64,000 nt of DNA from Achromobacter arsenitoxydans SY8. GTDB taxonomy: Bacteria; Pseudomonadota; Gammaproteobacteria; Burkholderiales; Burkholderiaceae_B. The notes beneath the pieces were generated by a model. That model had not been told where the DNA came from. It searched no databases and worked only from the letters and a program-made list of their open reading frames with translations. The position numbers and the translations under genes were made by a program. Where the stretch lies: assembly GCF_000236785.1 (NCBI RefSeq), contig NZ_AGUF01000082.1, forward strand, positions 1 through 64,000, read 5' to 3'. Positions 28,805 through 38,075 of the stretch are shown here, one piece after another (within the stretch, counting starts at the first letter, position 1; each line of letters starts with the position of its first letter).

Positions 28805-29458
28805 ATGAACCATCCCGGTCTGCAAACCGCCATGGCCCACTGCGGCCTGATCGCCATCCTGCGCGGCATAACCCCCGCTGAAGCCGAAGCCGTCGGCCAG
28901 GCGCTGTACGACGCCGGCTTTCGCCTGATCGAAGTGCCGCTGAACTCGCCCGATCCGCTGGACAGCATCCGCGCCATGCGCGCCGCGCTGCCCACCGATT
29001 GCCTCATCGGCGCCGGCACCGTCCTGAATCCCGACGACTGCGCCCGCGTCCAGCAGGCGGGCGGCGAACTCATCGTCATGCCGCACAGCGACGCGGCCGT
29101 GATCCGCGCGGCCAAGAAGCTCGGCATGGCGTCCTGCCCCGGTGTGGCCACGCCCACCGAAGCCTTCGCCGCGCTGGCCGCCGGCGCCGACGTGCTGAAG
29201 ATGTTCCCGGCCGAACAGCTGGGCCCGGTCGTGCTCAAGGCCTGGCGCGCCGTAATGCGCCCGCCGATCGCGCTGGTTCCCGTGGGCGGCATCACGCCCG
29301 ACAACCTTTCCACTTACGCCCGGGCGGGCGCCAGCGGCTTCGGCCTGGGCTCCGCCTTGTACAAACCCGGCCTCTCGGCCGCCGACGTCGGCCAGAACGC
29401 GCGCGCTTTCGTCGCCGCCTGGCAAAGCGCTTATTCCGCCCAGGAGACACAAGCATGA
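28805..29458 (+). CDS. dgoA: 2-dehydro-3-deoxy-6-phosphogalactonate aldolase
   Basis: A 217-residue class I aldolase of the KDPG/KDPGal family. It splits KDPGal to pyruvate and D-glyceraldehyde-3-phosphate. Family sites: [12 protein letters not shown] with the catalytic Glu neighbourhood at [23 protein letters not shown], and the Schiff-base Lys in [13 protein letters not shown]. Its stop overlaps the dgoD start as ATGA, indicating translational coupling. The length fits E. coli DgoA. Confidence 0.95.
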   Translation: MNHPGLQTAMAHCGLIAILRGITPAEAEAVGQALYDAGFRLIEVPLNSPDPLDSIRAMRAALPTDCLIGAGTVLNPDDCARVQQAGGELIVMPHSDAAVIRAAKKLGMASCPGVATPTEAFAALAAGADVLKMFPAEQLGPVVLKAWRAVMRPPIALVPVGGITPDNLSTYARAGASGFGLGSALYKPGLSAADVGQNARAFVAAWQSAYSAQETQA

Positions 29459-30603
29459 AGATCACCAAGCTCACCACCTACATCGTGCCGCCCCGGTGGT
29501 GCTTCCTGAAGATTGAAACGGACGAAGGCATCGTCGGCTGGGGCGAACCCGTCGTCGAAGGCCGCGCGCACTCGGTCGCCGCCGCCGTCGAAGAACTGTC
29601 CGACTACCTGATCGGCAAAGACCCCCGCAACATCGAAGACCATTGGACGGTCCTGTACCGCGGCGGCTTCTACCGCGGCGGCGCCATCCACATGAGCGCC
29701 CTGGCCGGCATCGACCAGGCCCTGTGGGACATCAAGGGCAAGCACCTGGGCGTGCCCGTGTCGCAACTGCTGGGCGGCAACGTGCGCGACCGCATCCGCG
29801 TGTACTCGTGGATCGGCGGCGACCGTCCCGCCGACACCGCCGCGGCCGCCAAGAACGCCGTCGAGCGCGGCTTCACCGCCGTCAAAATGAACGGCACCGA
29901 AGAACTGCAATACATCGACTCGTTCGACAAGGTCGAAAAGTGCCTGGAGAACGTGGCCGCCGTGCGCGACGCCGTCGGCCCGAACGTGGGCATCGGCGTG
30001 GACTTCCACGGCCGCGTCCACAAGCCCATGGCCAAGGTGCTGATGAAAGAGCTGGATCCGTTCAAGCTCATGTTCATTGAAGAGCCCGTGCTGAGCGAAC
30101 ACTACGAAGCGCTGAAGGAACTGGCCCCGCTGACGTCCACGCCCATCGCGCTGGGCGAGCGCCTGTTCTCGCGCTGGGACTTCAAGCGCGTGCTGTCCGA
30201 AGGTTACGTGGACATCATCCAGCCCGATCCGTCGCACGCCGGCGGCATCACCGAAACCCGCAAGATCGCCGCCATGGCCGAAGCCTATGACGTGGCGCTG
30301 GCGCTGCACTGCCCGCTGGGCCCCATCGCGCTGGCCACCTGCCTGCAGATCGACGCCGGCTGCTACAACGCCTTCATCCAGGAACAGAGCCTGGGCATCC
30401 ACTACAACGCCGCCAACGACCTGCTGGACTACGTCAGCAACCGCGAGGTCTTCGCCTACGAAGACGGCATGGTCGCGATTCCGCAAGGTCCCGGCCTGGG
30501 CATCGAGGTCAACGAAGAGTACGTCAAGGAACGCGCCGCGGTCGGCCACCGCTGGCGCAACCCTATCTGGCGCCACGCCGACGGCAGCTTCGCCGAATGG
30601 TAA
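29455..30603 (+). CDS. dgoD: D-galactonate dehydratase
   Basis: A 382-residue enolase-superfamily enzyme that dehydrates D-galactonate to 2-keto-3-deoxygalactonate; the length equals E. coli DgoD. Seen: [19 protein letters not shown], the [18 protein letters not shown] lid and barrel start, metal ligands in [19 protein letters not shown] and [12 protein letters not shown], the catalytic His in [15 protein letters not shown], and [17 protein letters not shown] at the end. It is coupled to dgoA by a four-base overlap; dgoT follows after 26 bases. Confidence 0.96.
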   Translation: MKITKLTTYIVPPRWCFLKIETDEGIVGWGEPVVEGRAHSVAAAVEELSDYLIGKDPRNIEDHWTVLYRGGFYRGGAIHMSALAGIDQALWDIKGKHLGVPVSQLLGGNVRDRIRVYSWIGGDRPADTAAAAKNAVERGFTAVKMNGTEELQYIDSFDKVEKCLENVAAVRDAVGPNVGIGVDFHGRVHKPMAKVLMKELDPFKLMFIEEPVLSEHYEALKELAPLTSTPIALGERLFSRWDFKRVLSEGYVDIIQPDPSHAGGITETRKIAAMAEAYDVALALHCPLGPIALATCLQIDAGCYNAFIQEQSLGIHYNAANDLLDYVSNREVFAYEDGMVAIPQGPGLGIEVNEEYVKERAAVGHRWRNPIWRHADGSFAEW

Positions 30604-30629
30604 GCAGATAAAAGAGAGAGGAGACCCCC

Positions 30630-31940
30630 TTGACCACCGCCGCACACGCCGGCCTGCAGGGCGCTCAGCGCCCCACCCGCAGCCGCTACATCATCATGGT
30701 GATGCTGTTCATCACCGTCGTCATCAACTACCTGGACCGCAGCAACCTGTCCATCGCCGCGCCCTCGCTCAGGGACGAATTCGGCCTGGACCCCTGGCAT
30801 GAAGGTCTGATCCTATCGGCCTTCGGCTGGACCTACGCGGCCATGCAGATCCCCGGCGGCTGGCTGGTGGACCGCGTGTCCCCCCGCGTGCTGTACGCCG
30901 CCGCGCTGATCCTGTGGTCCGCGGCCACGTTCTTCATGGGTTTTGCCGGCAGCTTCGTCCTCCTGTTCGTCCTGCGCCTGGCCGTGGGCGCGCTGGAAGC
31001 CCCGGCCTACCCCATCAACAACCGCGTCGTCACCACCTGGTTCCCGGAACGCGAACGCGCCACCGCCATCGGCTTCTACACGTCCGGCCAGTTTGTCGGC
31101 CTGGCGTTCCTGACGCCCGTGTTGGTGTGGCTGCAGCACCACTACGGCTGGCACATGGTGTTCGTCAGCACCGGTCTGCTGGGCATCGTCTGGGGCGTGC
31201 TGTGGTTCATGATCTACCGCGAGCCGCGCCAGTTCAAGGGCGCCAACGCGGCGGAAATCGAGCTCATCCAGCAAGGCGGCGGCGTGGTCGACCTGGACAC
31301 GCGCGTGCGCGAAAAAAAGGCCCCCTTCAACTGGAACGACCTGGGCCTGGTCATGAGCAAGCGCAAGCTGTGGGGCGTATACCTCGGCCAGTTCTGCCTG
31401 ACCTCCACGCTGTGGTTCTTCCTGACCTGGTTCCCCACCTATCTGGTCAAGTACCGCGGCATGGACTTCATCAAGTCCGGCTTCCTGGCGTCCGTGCCCT
31501 TCCTGGCCGCCTTCATCGGCGTGCTGTGCTCGGGCGTGCTGTCCGACTTCCTGATCCGCCGCGGCGCGACCGTCGGCATGGCGCGCAAGCTGCCCATCAT
31601 CCTGGGCCTCTTGATCTCCACGTCCATGATCGGCGCGAACTTCACGGACTCCACGCCTTGGGTCATCTTCTTCCTTGCCGTGGCGTTCTTTGGCAACGGG
31701 CTGGCGTCGATCACGTGGTCGCTGGTGTCGACGCTGGCGCCGGTGCGCCTGCTGGGCCTGACCGGCGGCGTGTTCAACTTCGTCGGCAACCTGTCGTCGA
31801 TCTGCACGCCCATCGTGATTGGCTACCTGGTGTCCAAGGACAACTTCGCGCCGGCCATCGTGTACGTGTCGTCGCTGGCCCTGCTGGGCGCGCTGTCGTA
31901 CATCCTGCTGGTCGGGAAGGTGGAGCGGATCGAGGCTTGA
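30630..31940 (+). CDS. dgoT: D-galactonate MFS transporter
   Basis: A 436-residue major facilitator with 12 predicted helices, of the anion:cation symporter (DgoT/hexuronate) family, importing D-galactonate. Marks: NYLDRSNLSIAAPSLRDEFG in helix 1, GWTYAAMQIPGGWLVDRVSP, and the central cytoplasmic loop followed by LWGVYLGQFCLTSTLWFFLT. I use the TTG at 30630 because GAGAGGAG lies eight bases upstream. The last gene of the dgo operon, closed by a hairpin terminator. Confidence 0.92.
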   Translation: MTTAAHAGLQGAQRPTRSRYIIMVMLFITVVINYLDRSNLSIAAPSLRDEFGLDPWHEGLILSAFGWTYAAMQIPGGWLVDRVSPRVLYAAALILWSAATFFMGFAGSFVLLFVLRLAVGALEAPAYPINNRVVTTWFPERERATAIGFYTSGQFVGLAFLTPVLVWLQHHYGWHMVFVSTGLLGIVWGVLWFMIYREPRQFKGANAAEIELIQQGGGVVDLDTRVREKKAPFNWNDLGLVMSKRKLWGVYLGQFCLTSTLWFFLTWFPTYLVKYRGMDFIKSGFLASVPFLAAFIGVLCSGVLSDFLIRRGATVGMARKLPIILGLLISTSMIGANFTDSTPWVIFFLAVAFFGNGLASITWSLVSTLAPVRLLGLTGGVFNFVGNLSSICTPIVIGYLVSKDNFAPAIVYVSSLALLGALSYILLVGKVERIEA

Positions 31941-31966
31941 CGATCCGCGGTTCCCGCAGGTGAAGG

Positions 31967-31992
31967 CAAGGGCGTCCGGATGGACGCCCTTG
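31967..31992 (+). terminator. Terminator after dgoT
   Basis: CAAGGGCGTCC-GGAT-GGACGCCCTTG is a perfect 11-bp stem with a four-base loop, then GGGTTTTC. The T tract is short, but the stem is strong and its place after dgoT supports termination. The core GGGCGTCC stem recurs in the htpG terminator. Confidence 0.8.
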
Positions 31993-32212
31993 GGTTTTCT
32001 GGACAGCGTCGATAGTGGCATAGCAACGAAGCCTGAAGAGACGCTTGTGCAGACGTCTTCCGCATTCATCCGGCCGTCTCGAACCGTGCCAAGAAGGTCA
32101 CTCTGGCGGTTGCTTCCGCCCCTCCATTGCCTGGAATATCTCTCCACGCGCCGCACCAGCGTCGGGGACGAAACGACCTAGGATGACCGCCGGCTTCCAG
32201 GCGGTCAGCGGC

Positions 32213-32238
32213 TTGACAGAATTTCGTCAATAAACGAA
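32213..32238 (+). promoter_or_regulatory. Promoter/operator element of the HigBA-like pair
   Basis: A perfect TTGACA at 32213-32218 is followed by the inverted repeat TTCGT-CAATAA-ACGAA at 32223-32238, which ends five bases before the toxin ATG. The repeat is a plausible antitoxin operator overlapping the promoter. No ribosome binding site separates it from the start, so the true transcript start and leader are uncertain. Confidence 0.4.
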
Positions 32239-32243
32239 TATGC

Positions 32244-32567
32244 ATGTACGAAATCGAGCACTACCTCGCCCCCGATGGCTGCACGAATCCCTATCTTGAT
32301 TGGCTGAGAGGCCTGCGCGACAACCGGATCAAAGTCGCAATCATTCGGCGTATTTCGCGAATTGAACTGGGCAACTTCGGCGACCACCGATATTGCCGCG
32401 ATGGCATATCGGAGCTGCGGATCAATATAGGCTCCGGCTTCCGTGTGTATTACTGCATGTCAGGGCGGCGAGTCGTGCTGCTGCTATGCGGCGGTGACAA
32501 GCATACGCAGGACTTGGACATTGAAAGGGCCGTGCGCTACCGCCAAGACTGGGAACAGAGACCATGA
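32244..32567 (+). CDS. RelE/HigB-superfamily toxin (phage Gp49-like)
   Basis: A 107-residue member of the addiction-module killer family related to HigB/RelE (Gp49/DUF891-like). Typical segments: LAPDGCTNPYLDWLRGLRD, a basic helix RIKVAIIRRISRIELGNFGD, and ELRINIGSGFRVYY followed by VVLLLCGGDKHTQDLDIERA. Such toxins are ribosome-dependent mRNA endonucleases; the basic residues (Lys, Arg) and the Tyr/His of the usual site are present, so activity is expected. The toxin gene comes first and its stop overlaps the antitoxin start by ATGA, the order seen in higBA operons. Confidence 0.85.
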   Translation: MYEIEHYLAPDGCTNPYLDWLRGLRDNRIKVAIIRRISRIELGNFGDHRYCRDGISELRINIGSGFRVYYCMSGRRVVLLLCGGDKHTQDLDIERAVRYRQDWEQRP

Positions 32568-32872
32568 AAAGCAGACCTCACGACGAAGCGATGGCGGAGC
32601 TGTACCGCAACGACCCGGCGCTGGCCGCGGAGCTGATCAACAGCGTGCTGGAAGACGGCGATCAGCCCGAATTGCTGATCGCGCTGCGCCAGCTCACGAT
32701 GGCGTTCGGCGGCGTGCAATCGGTAGCCATCCAGGCACGCCTGAATCCGACGCAGATCTATCGCACGCTGTCGCCCAGCGGCAACCCTGCCCTCAGCAGC
32801 CTGACGGCAATCCTGAAGGCGATGGGATTGCGGCTGGCCGTGCAGCCGCTGGACCGCTCGCATGCAGGTTAG
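32564..32872 (+). CDS. HigA-like helix-turn-helix antitoxin
   Basis: A 102-residue addiction-module antidote. Its N-terminal half (AMAELYRNDPALAAELINSV) should bind the toxin and the C-terminal HTH (ARLNPTQIYRTLSPSGNPAL) the operator. The pairing with the toxin by a four-base overlap and the length match this family (probable addiction module antidote). It is expected to repress the pair. It converges with the ABC operon on the opposite strand, 20 bases away. No sign of degradation. Confidence 0.85.
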   Translation: MKSRPHDEAMAELYRNDPALAAELINSVLEDGDQPELLIALRQLTMAFGGVQSVAIQARLNPTQIYRTLSPSGNPALSSLTAILKAMGLRLAVQPLDRSHAG

Positions 32873-32892
32873 TCCTGCAGTGCTATCGCCCG

Positions 32893-34545
32893 CTACTGCA
32901 ACACGGCCTCCGCCGGCCGGAACCGCTTGAAATCCCAATGCCTGCCAGGCGCCGCCTCCAGCAACTGCCGCGTGTAGCCATCCCGTGGCCGGGTCAGCAC
33001 CTCGGCGGCCTCTCCCGCCTCGACGATCTGACCCGACTTCATCACCACGATGGAATTGCAGATCTGCGCCGCCACGCGCAGGTCGTGGGTGATGAACAGC
33101 ACCGCCGTATCAGTGCGGGCGCGGATGTCTTCGATCAGCTCCAGCACCTGCGCCTGCACCGACACGTCCAGCGCCGACACGGCCTCGTCGGCAATCAGGA
33201 TGTCGGGCCGCAAGGCCAGGGCCCGCGCGATGCAGATGCGCTGACGCTGGCCACCCGAGAACTGGTGCGGGTAGCGGTCCATGGTGTCCGCGCTCAGGCC
33301 GACAATGTCGAGTAGCTCGATGGCTCGAGAACGGGCCTCGTCTTCCGGCACGCCGAAATTGCGCATGCCTTCGATGATCGAATCGCCAACCCGGATGCGC
33401 GCATTCAGCGATCGGTACGGGTCCTGGAACACCACCTGGATGCGCTTGCGCACCGGATGAAACTCCCGCTTGGTGGCGGTGGCGATCTCCGTGCCATCCA
33501 GGCGCACACTGCCGGCGCTGGGGTCGATCAGACGCGCGATACAGCGGGCCAGGGTGGACTTGCCCGAGCCGGACTCACCCACAATACCGACGATCTCCTT
33601 CTTGCGCAGCGTGAAGCTGACGTCGCGCACGGCGTGGACCGTGCGCTTTGCCTTGAAAAAGCCGCGTTCAGCGTAGGTCTTTTGCAGCCCGTTCACCACC
33701 AGCACGGGTTCGCCCTCGGGCGCCTGCCGCGCCGCCGGCGCCAGGCCGGGCACCGACGACACCAGCATGCGGGTATAGGCCTCTTTCGGGCGCGCCAGAA
33801 TCTCGTCGCGCGTTCCCACTTCCACCAGCCTTCCGCGGTTCATGACGGCGATGCGGTCGGCTATCTCCGCCACCACGCCAAAATCGTGCGTGATGAACAG
33901 CACCGCCGTGCTGTGCGAGCGCTGCAGCTCCTGGATCAGTGCCAGGATCTGCTTCTGCGTCGTTACGTCCAGCGCGGTGGTCGGTTCGTCGGCAATGAGC
34001 AGCTTGGGATTCAGGATCAGCGCCATGCAGATGACGATGCGCTGGCGCTGCCCGCCGGACAGCTGGTGCGGATACGACTGGTAGATGCGTTCCACGTCGG
34101 GCAGGCGAACCGATTCCAGCATGTCCAGGATCTTGCGCTTGCGCGCGACGGCGTCCATGCCGCTGTGGGCGCGCAGCACCTCGTCAATCTGCCATCCCAC
34201 GGTGCGCACGGGATTGAGCGCCGTCATGGGTTCCTGGAACACCATGGACATGCGGGTAGCGCGCAGTTCGCGCAGGCGCTCCGGGGTGCAGGCCAGCACG
34301 TCTTCGCCGTCGAGCAGGATGCGTCCGGCGCTGGGCCGCAGTGCGTCGGGCGCCAGCAGTCCCATCACGGAAAACGACGTGACGGACTTGCCCGATCCGG
34401 ACTCGCCGACCACGCACAGGGTTTCGCCCGCGCGGATGTCGAAGCTGATGCCTTCGACCACGTGGCGCGGCTCATCGTCCGGCGCGCCCACCAGCGCCAC
34501 GGACAGGTTCTGCACTTGCAGTACGGGCATTGTGGAATCGTTCAT
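32893..34545 (-). CDS. Dipeptide-type ABC importer ATPase, two fused ATP-binding domains
   Basis: A 550-residue protein with two complete ABC ATPase domains in tandem, equivalent to fused DppD and DppF (as in GsiA or YejF). Each domain has its own motifs: Walker A GESGSGKSV and GESGSGKST, signatures LSGGQRQRIVI and FSGGQRQRICI, and Walker B LLIADEPTTALD and ILIADEAVSALD. It powers the adjacent DppC/DppB-like permeases from the cytoplasm. It is the last gene of the six-gene minus-strand operon and starts one base after the permease stop. ATP-binding sites look intact in both halves. Confidence 0.92.
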   Translation of the reverse strand: MNDSTMPVLQVQNLSVALVGAPDDEPRHVVEGISFDIRAGETLCVVGESGSGKSVTSFSVMGLLAPDALRPSAGRILLDGEDVLACTPERLRELRATRMSMVFQEPMTALNPVRTVGWQIDEVLRAHSGMDAVARKRKILDMLESVRLPDVERIYQSYPHQLSGGQRQRIVICMALILNPKLLIADEPTTALDVTTQKQILALIQELQRSHSTAVLFITHDFGVVAEIADRIAVMNRGRLVEVGTRDEILARPKEAYTRMLVSSVPGLAPAARQAPEGEPVLVVNGLQKTYAERGFFKAKRTVHAVRDVSFTLRKKEIVGIVGESGSGKSTLARCIARLIDPSAGSVRLDGTEIATATKREFHPVRKRIQVVFQDPYRSLNARIRVGDSIIEGMRNFGVPEDEARSRAIELLDIVGLSADTMDRYPHQFSGGQRQRICIARALALRPDILIADEAVSALDVSVQAQVLELIEDIRARTDTAVLFITHDLRVAAQICNSIVVMKSGQIVEAGEAAEVLTRPRDGYTRQLLEAAPGRHWDFKRFRPAEAVLQ

Positions 34546-34546
34546 G

Positions 34547-35443
34547 TCAGACCCTCCGCGCCATCTTGGGATCGAGGGCGTCGCGCATCGCGTCGCCCAG
34601 CATGTTCACGCTGAGCACCGTCAGCGCCAGGAACAGGCCCGGCAGCAGGATCAGCTCGGGCCTGACCTGGAAGTACATGCGGCCTTCGGCGATGACGTTG
34701 CCCCAGGACGGAAATTCAGGCGGCATGCCCACGCCCAGAAAGCTCATGACAGCTTCCGACAGCATGGCGGACGCGAAGATAAAGGTGCCCTGCACGATCA
34801 GCGGCGCCATCGTGTTGGGCACCAGATGGCGCATCATCAGGACGCGCGTGGGCGTACCCAGCGAAATCGCAGCCTCCACATAGGGCTCGTCGCGCAGGCT
34901 CAGAATCAGGCCGCGCACCAGCCGCACCACCCGCGGAAACTCCGGCACCGCAATGGCGATCAGCACCGTCAGCATGCTGGCGCCGGTGACGGCGACCAGC
35001 GCAATGGCCAGCAGGATGCTGGGCACGGACATGATGCCGTCCATGATCCGCATGATTACCATGTCCGCTGCGCGGAAGTACCCGGCAATCACGCCCAGCA
35101 CCAGCCCCGGGATCAGCGCCGCGACGGCGGTTCCCGCGCCGATCATCAGCGAAATGCGCGCCCCGTGGACTACTCGCGACAGCACGTCGCGGCCGTAGGC
35201 GTCCGTGCCGAACCAGTGCTCGGCGGAAAAGCCCTTCAGGCGCTGCATGGGGTTGATGGCCATAGGATCGGCCAGCCCCAGCAGATTGGCCGATATCGCG
35301 GCCAGCACGATGATCGCCAGCAGCGTCAACGCGGTCATCACCGGCCAGGTAGACAGCGTTCGGACCAGCGCCGACCGGGGCCGCTTGCGGATTGCGGGCG
35401 CGACGCCGGCCCCACCCGCGATCGAGTGTATGGAAGTGGACAT
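34547..35443 (-). CDS. Dipeptide-type ABC importer permease (DppC-like)
   Basis: A 298-residue inner-membrane permease with about six helices and the DppC-type N-terminal domain followed by LGTDAYGRDVLSRVVHGA-like sequence (here FGTDAYGRDVLSRVVHGARI). The EAA-loop that contacts the ATPase is visible as EPYVEAAISLGTPTRVLMMR. It pairs with the DppB-like permease eleven bases upstream. Function: uptake of an oligopeptide-like or cyclic amide compound, the specificity being set by the receptor. Nothing unusual seen. Confidence 0.92.
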   Translation of the reverse strand: MSTSIHSIAGGAGVAPAIRKRPRSALVRTLSTWPVMTALTLLAIIVLAAISANLLGLADPMAINPMQRLKGFSAEHWFGTDAYGRDVLSRVVHGARISLMIGAGTAVAALIPGLVLGVIAGYFRAADMVIMRIMDGIMSVPSILLAIALVAVTGASMLTVLIAIAVPEFPRVVRLVRGLILSLRDEPYVEAAISLGTPTRVLMMRHLVPNTMAPLIVQGTFIFASAMLSEAVMSFLGVGMPPEFPSWGNVIAEGRMYFQVRPELILLPGLFLALTVLSVNMLGDAMRDALDPKMARRV

Positions 35444-35453
35444 GCGGATTCCT

Positions 35454-36395
35454 TCAATAACGGATGCGCGGATCGAAGACCGAATACAGGACGTCGATGG
35501 TCAGGTTCACGCCGATGTAGACCAGTGAGAACAGCAGGATCAGCCCCTGGATCAGCGGATAGTCGCGGGCCAGCACGGACTCGACCACCAGCCGGCCCAG
35601 GCCGGGCAGGTTGAACACCGACTCCGTGACGACCACGCCGCTGATCAGCAGCGCGATACTGACGCCGATCACCGTGATGATGGGCACGGCCGCGTTGCGC
35701 AGCGCGTGCGCCATCATGACGGCGCGCTCAGTAATGCCCTTGGCGCGGGCGGTGCGGATGAAGTCCTCGCCCATCACCTCCAGCACGCTGCTGCGGGCAA
35801 TGCGCGCAATCAGCGCCACAAATCCCGTGCTGAGCGCAATGGTAGGCAGCAGCAGATGCATGCCGAAGGCCACAAGGCCCGCCGACGGCGACTTGTAGCC
35901 CTGCACCGGCAGCCAGCCCAGCTTCATGGCGAACAGCAGGATCAGCGCATAGCCGGTGACGAAAATCGGCACCGAAAATCCCAGCACCGAAAACGCCATC
36001 ACCGCCCGGTCCGCGCGGGTGCCGCGCCGCCAGGCCGAGAACACGCCCAGCGGCACCGCGATCAGCGTGGACAGCAGGATGGTCGACAGCGCCAGGGCCA
36101 GCGACGGCCCCACGCGGCTGCCGATCATCGCCGTGACCGGCGTGCCCGAATGCAGCGACGTGCCCAGATCGCCCTGCAGCACCTGGCCGCCCCACAGCAT
36201 GAACTGGGTGGCCAGCGACCGGTCCAGCCCCATGTGCTCGCGGATCTGCGCCAGCTGCGTCTCGGTGGCTGCATCGCCCGCCAGGATCAGCGCCGGATCG
36301 CCCGGCGTCAGCCGCAACAGGCAGAACACCAGCACGGCCACCGTCAACACCACGGGAACCGTGGCCAGGACGCGTCTGAGGATGTAGCTGAACAT
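35454..36395 (-). CDS. Dipeptide-type ABC importer permease (DppB-like)
   Basis: A 313-residue permease starting MFSYILRRVLATVPVVLTVA, the typical DppB start. It has six predicted helices, the TPGDPALILAG loop after helix 1 and the EAA-like segment around MGEDFIRTARAKGITERAVM. It forms the channel with the DppC-like protein. The gene begins six bases after the stop of the periplasmic receptor gene, consistent with one transcript. Confidence 0.92.
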   Translation of the reverse strand: MFSYILRRVLATVPVVLTVAVLVFCLLRLTPGDPALILAGDAATETQLAQIREHMGLDRSLATQFMLWGGQVLQGDLGTSLHSGTPVTAMIGSRVGPSLALALSTILLSTLIAVPLGVFSAWRRGTRADRAVMAFSVLGFSVPIFVTGYALILLFAMKLGWLPVQGYKSPSAGLVAFGMHLLLPTIALSTGFVALIARIARSSVLEVMGEDFIRTARAKGITERAVMMAHALRNAAVPIITVIGVSIALLISGVVVTESVFNLPGLGRLVVESVLARDYPLIQGLILLFSLVYIGVNLTIDVLYSVFDPRIRY

Positions 36396-36401
36396 ACGGG
36401 A

Positions 36402-38006
36402 TTACCTGCTGGCTTTCTTGATGTTCCAGAACACTGGCGCCGGCGAATCCAGCACGCCGGACAGCTTCTTGCTGTAGGCCGCGGCGGTCTCGATCTGGCC
36501 CAGCGTGATGGCCACGCCTTCGTCCAGCATCACGTCCTGCAGCTGCTCAGCGATCTGCTTGCGCTCCGGCTCTGTCGCCGCCACCAGGAACTTGTCGCGC
36601 AGCGCTTCCACCTGCGGCACGGTCGGCCAGCCGAACCAGGCCTTCTCGCCGTTGGCCGACACGCCGTAGTTGCGCAGCGGATCCATGATCTCGCTGACGT
36701 GCCACGTCGTCACGAAAATGCTCCAGCCGCCCTTGGCCGGCACGTCGCGGTTGGCGCGGCGCGACAGCATGGTCATGAAGTCCATGGCCTGCAACTGCAC
36801 GTTGAAGCCGGCCTGTCGCAGTTGCTGCGCCATCACCACCGGAATGGCGGAGGCCATCGCGATGTCGGTGGCGTGCAGGATCACCACCGGCGCGCCGTCA
36901 TACTTGGCTTCCTTCAGCAGCGCCTTGGCCTTCTCGATGTTGGACGGCACGATCATGTCGGCGCGGGTATTGCTGGAGTACGGCAGGCCGCAGCCGAACA
37001 CCGCCCCGCAAGTTTTGAAGAATTCCGGATCGCCCACCTGCGCCTTCAGGATGTCGTCCTGGCCGACCGCGTACATGGCGGCCTGACGCACCAGCTTGTT
37101 GTCAAACGGCGCATTGAGCTGGTTGAAGCGGTACATGGGTTGATAGCCCATCTTGTCCAGAATGCGCAGCGTCAGGTCGGGCGAACTCTTCACCATCGGC
37201 ACCAGGTCGAACGGCACGGTTTCGATGTAATCGACCTCGCCGCCCAGCAAGGCGTTCACGGTCGTCATCGGATCGGCCATCGCCACCCACTCCACGCGAT
37301 CCACGTTGACCACCTTGCCGCCCGCCGTCCAGCTGGGCGCTTCCTTGCGCGGTACGTAGTCGGTGTTTTTCTCATACACCGTCTTCACGCCCGGCTGAAA
37401 CTCTTTCTGTACGAACTTGAAGGGGCCCGAGCCGGTGTAGTCGGTGATCGCCTGCGCGACCGGGGTCTGCGCAACGCGTTTAGGCATCATGAAGCTGGGC
37501 AGGCCGCTGGGCTTGCCCAACGCCGACAGCACGTCCGCCGGCGCGTTCAGCACGATCTTGAAGGTCTTGTCGTCGACGACGTCCATCGACGCCACCAGCG
37601 GCATGAGCTGGCGGCCGGTCTTGTCGGACTGCGCCCAGCGCTGAATGGACGCCACGCAATCCTCGGCCTTCACGGGCGTGCCGTCGTGCCACTTCAGGCC
37701 GTCGCGCAGCGTGAACGTGTAAGTCTTGCCATCGGGCGAGATCTCCCACTTGTCCGCCATCTGCGGCTGGATCTTGTTGTCGGCATCCGTCGCCAGCAGC
37801 GTGTCGTAAATCATGTAGGCGTGATTGCGCGTCTGATGCGATGCGGTCAGCACGGGGTCCAGCACCGTCAGCTTGCTGGCCATCACCACGGTCAGCGTCT
37901 CCGCCTGCGCGGGCGCCCAGGCCAGGGCGGCGGCGCAAGCCAGCGCGGCGCCGATGCGGGTGAGGCCGTAGCGGGTTTCCAGTTTTTCAGCGTTCAGATA
38001 AGCCAT
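36402..38006 (-). CDS. Periplasmic solute-binding protein, SBP family 5 (DppA-like)
   Basis: A 534-residue extracellular solute-binding protein of family 5, the receptor for peptides, nickel, opines and similar ligands. The N-terminus carries a signal peptide (LTRIGAALACAAALAWAPAQ, cut near AQA-ETL) after a longer charged stretch. Family marks are DPVLTASHQTRNHAYMIYDT, the WEISPDGKTYTFTLRDGLKW motif and GTPVKAEDCVASIQRW. AAGGGAA supports the start. It follows the amidohydrolase gene by 69 bases, so the imported compound is probably the substrate of the two hydrolases. The ligand is unknown. Confidence 0.92.
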   Translation of the reverse strand: MAYLNAEKLETRYGLTRIGAALACAAALAWAPAQAETLTVVMASKLTVLDPVLTASHQTRNHAYMIYDTLLATDADNKIQPQMADKWEISPDGKTYTFTLRDGLKWHDGTPVKAEDCVASIQRWAQSDKTGRQLMPLVASMDVVDDKTFKIVLNAPADVLSALGKPSGLPSFMMPKRVAQTPVAQAITDYTGSGPFKFVQKEFQPGVKTVYEKNTDYVPRKEAPSWTAGGKVVNVDRVEWVAMADPMTTVNALLGGEVDYIETVPFDLVPMVKSSPDLTLRILDKMGYQPMYRFNQLNAPFDNKLVRQAAMYAVGQDDILKAQVGDPEFFKTCGAVFGCGLPYSSNTRADMIVPSNIEKAKALLKEAKYDGAPVVILHATDIAMASAIPVVMAQQLRQAGFNVQLQAMDFMTMLSRRANRDVPAKGGWSIFVTTWHVSEIMDPLRNYGVSANGEKAWFGWPTVPQVEALRDKFLVAATEPERKQIAEQLQDVMLDEGVAITLGQIETAAAYSKKLSGVLDSPAPVFWNIKKASR

Positions 38007-38075
38007 TTCATTCCCTTGAGTTTTTATGGATGAACGGGGCCTGTTGCCGGCCCCTCGGGTTGAACTGCGATCAGC

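Noticed and set aside
35706-38033. A 775-codon open frame on the plus strand opposite the dipeptide-type ABC genes, and a 728-codon one at 23373-25559.
   Set aside because: Both are antisense to clear genes and rich in His/Gln/Arg, as expected from third-position G/C bias; no family motif is seen.
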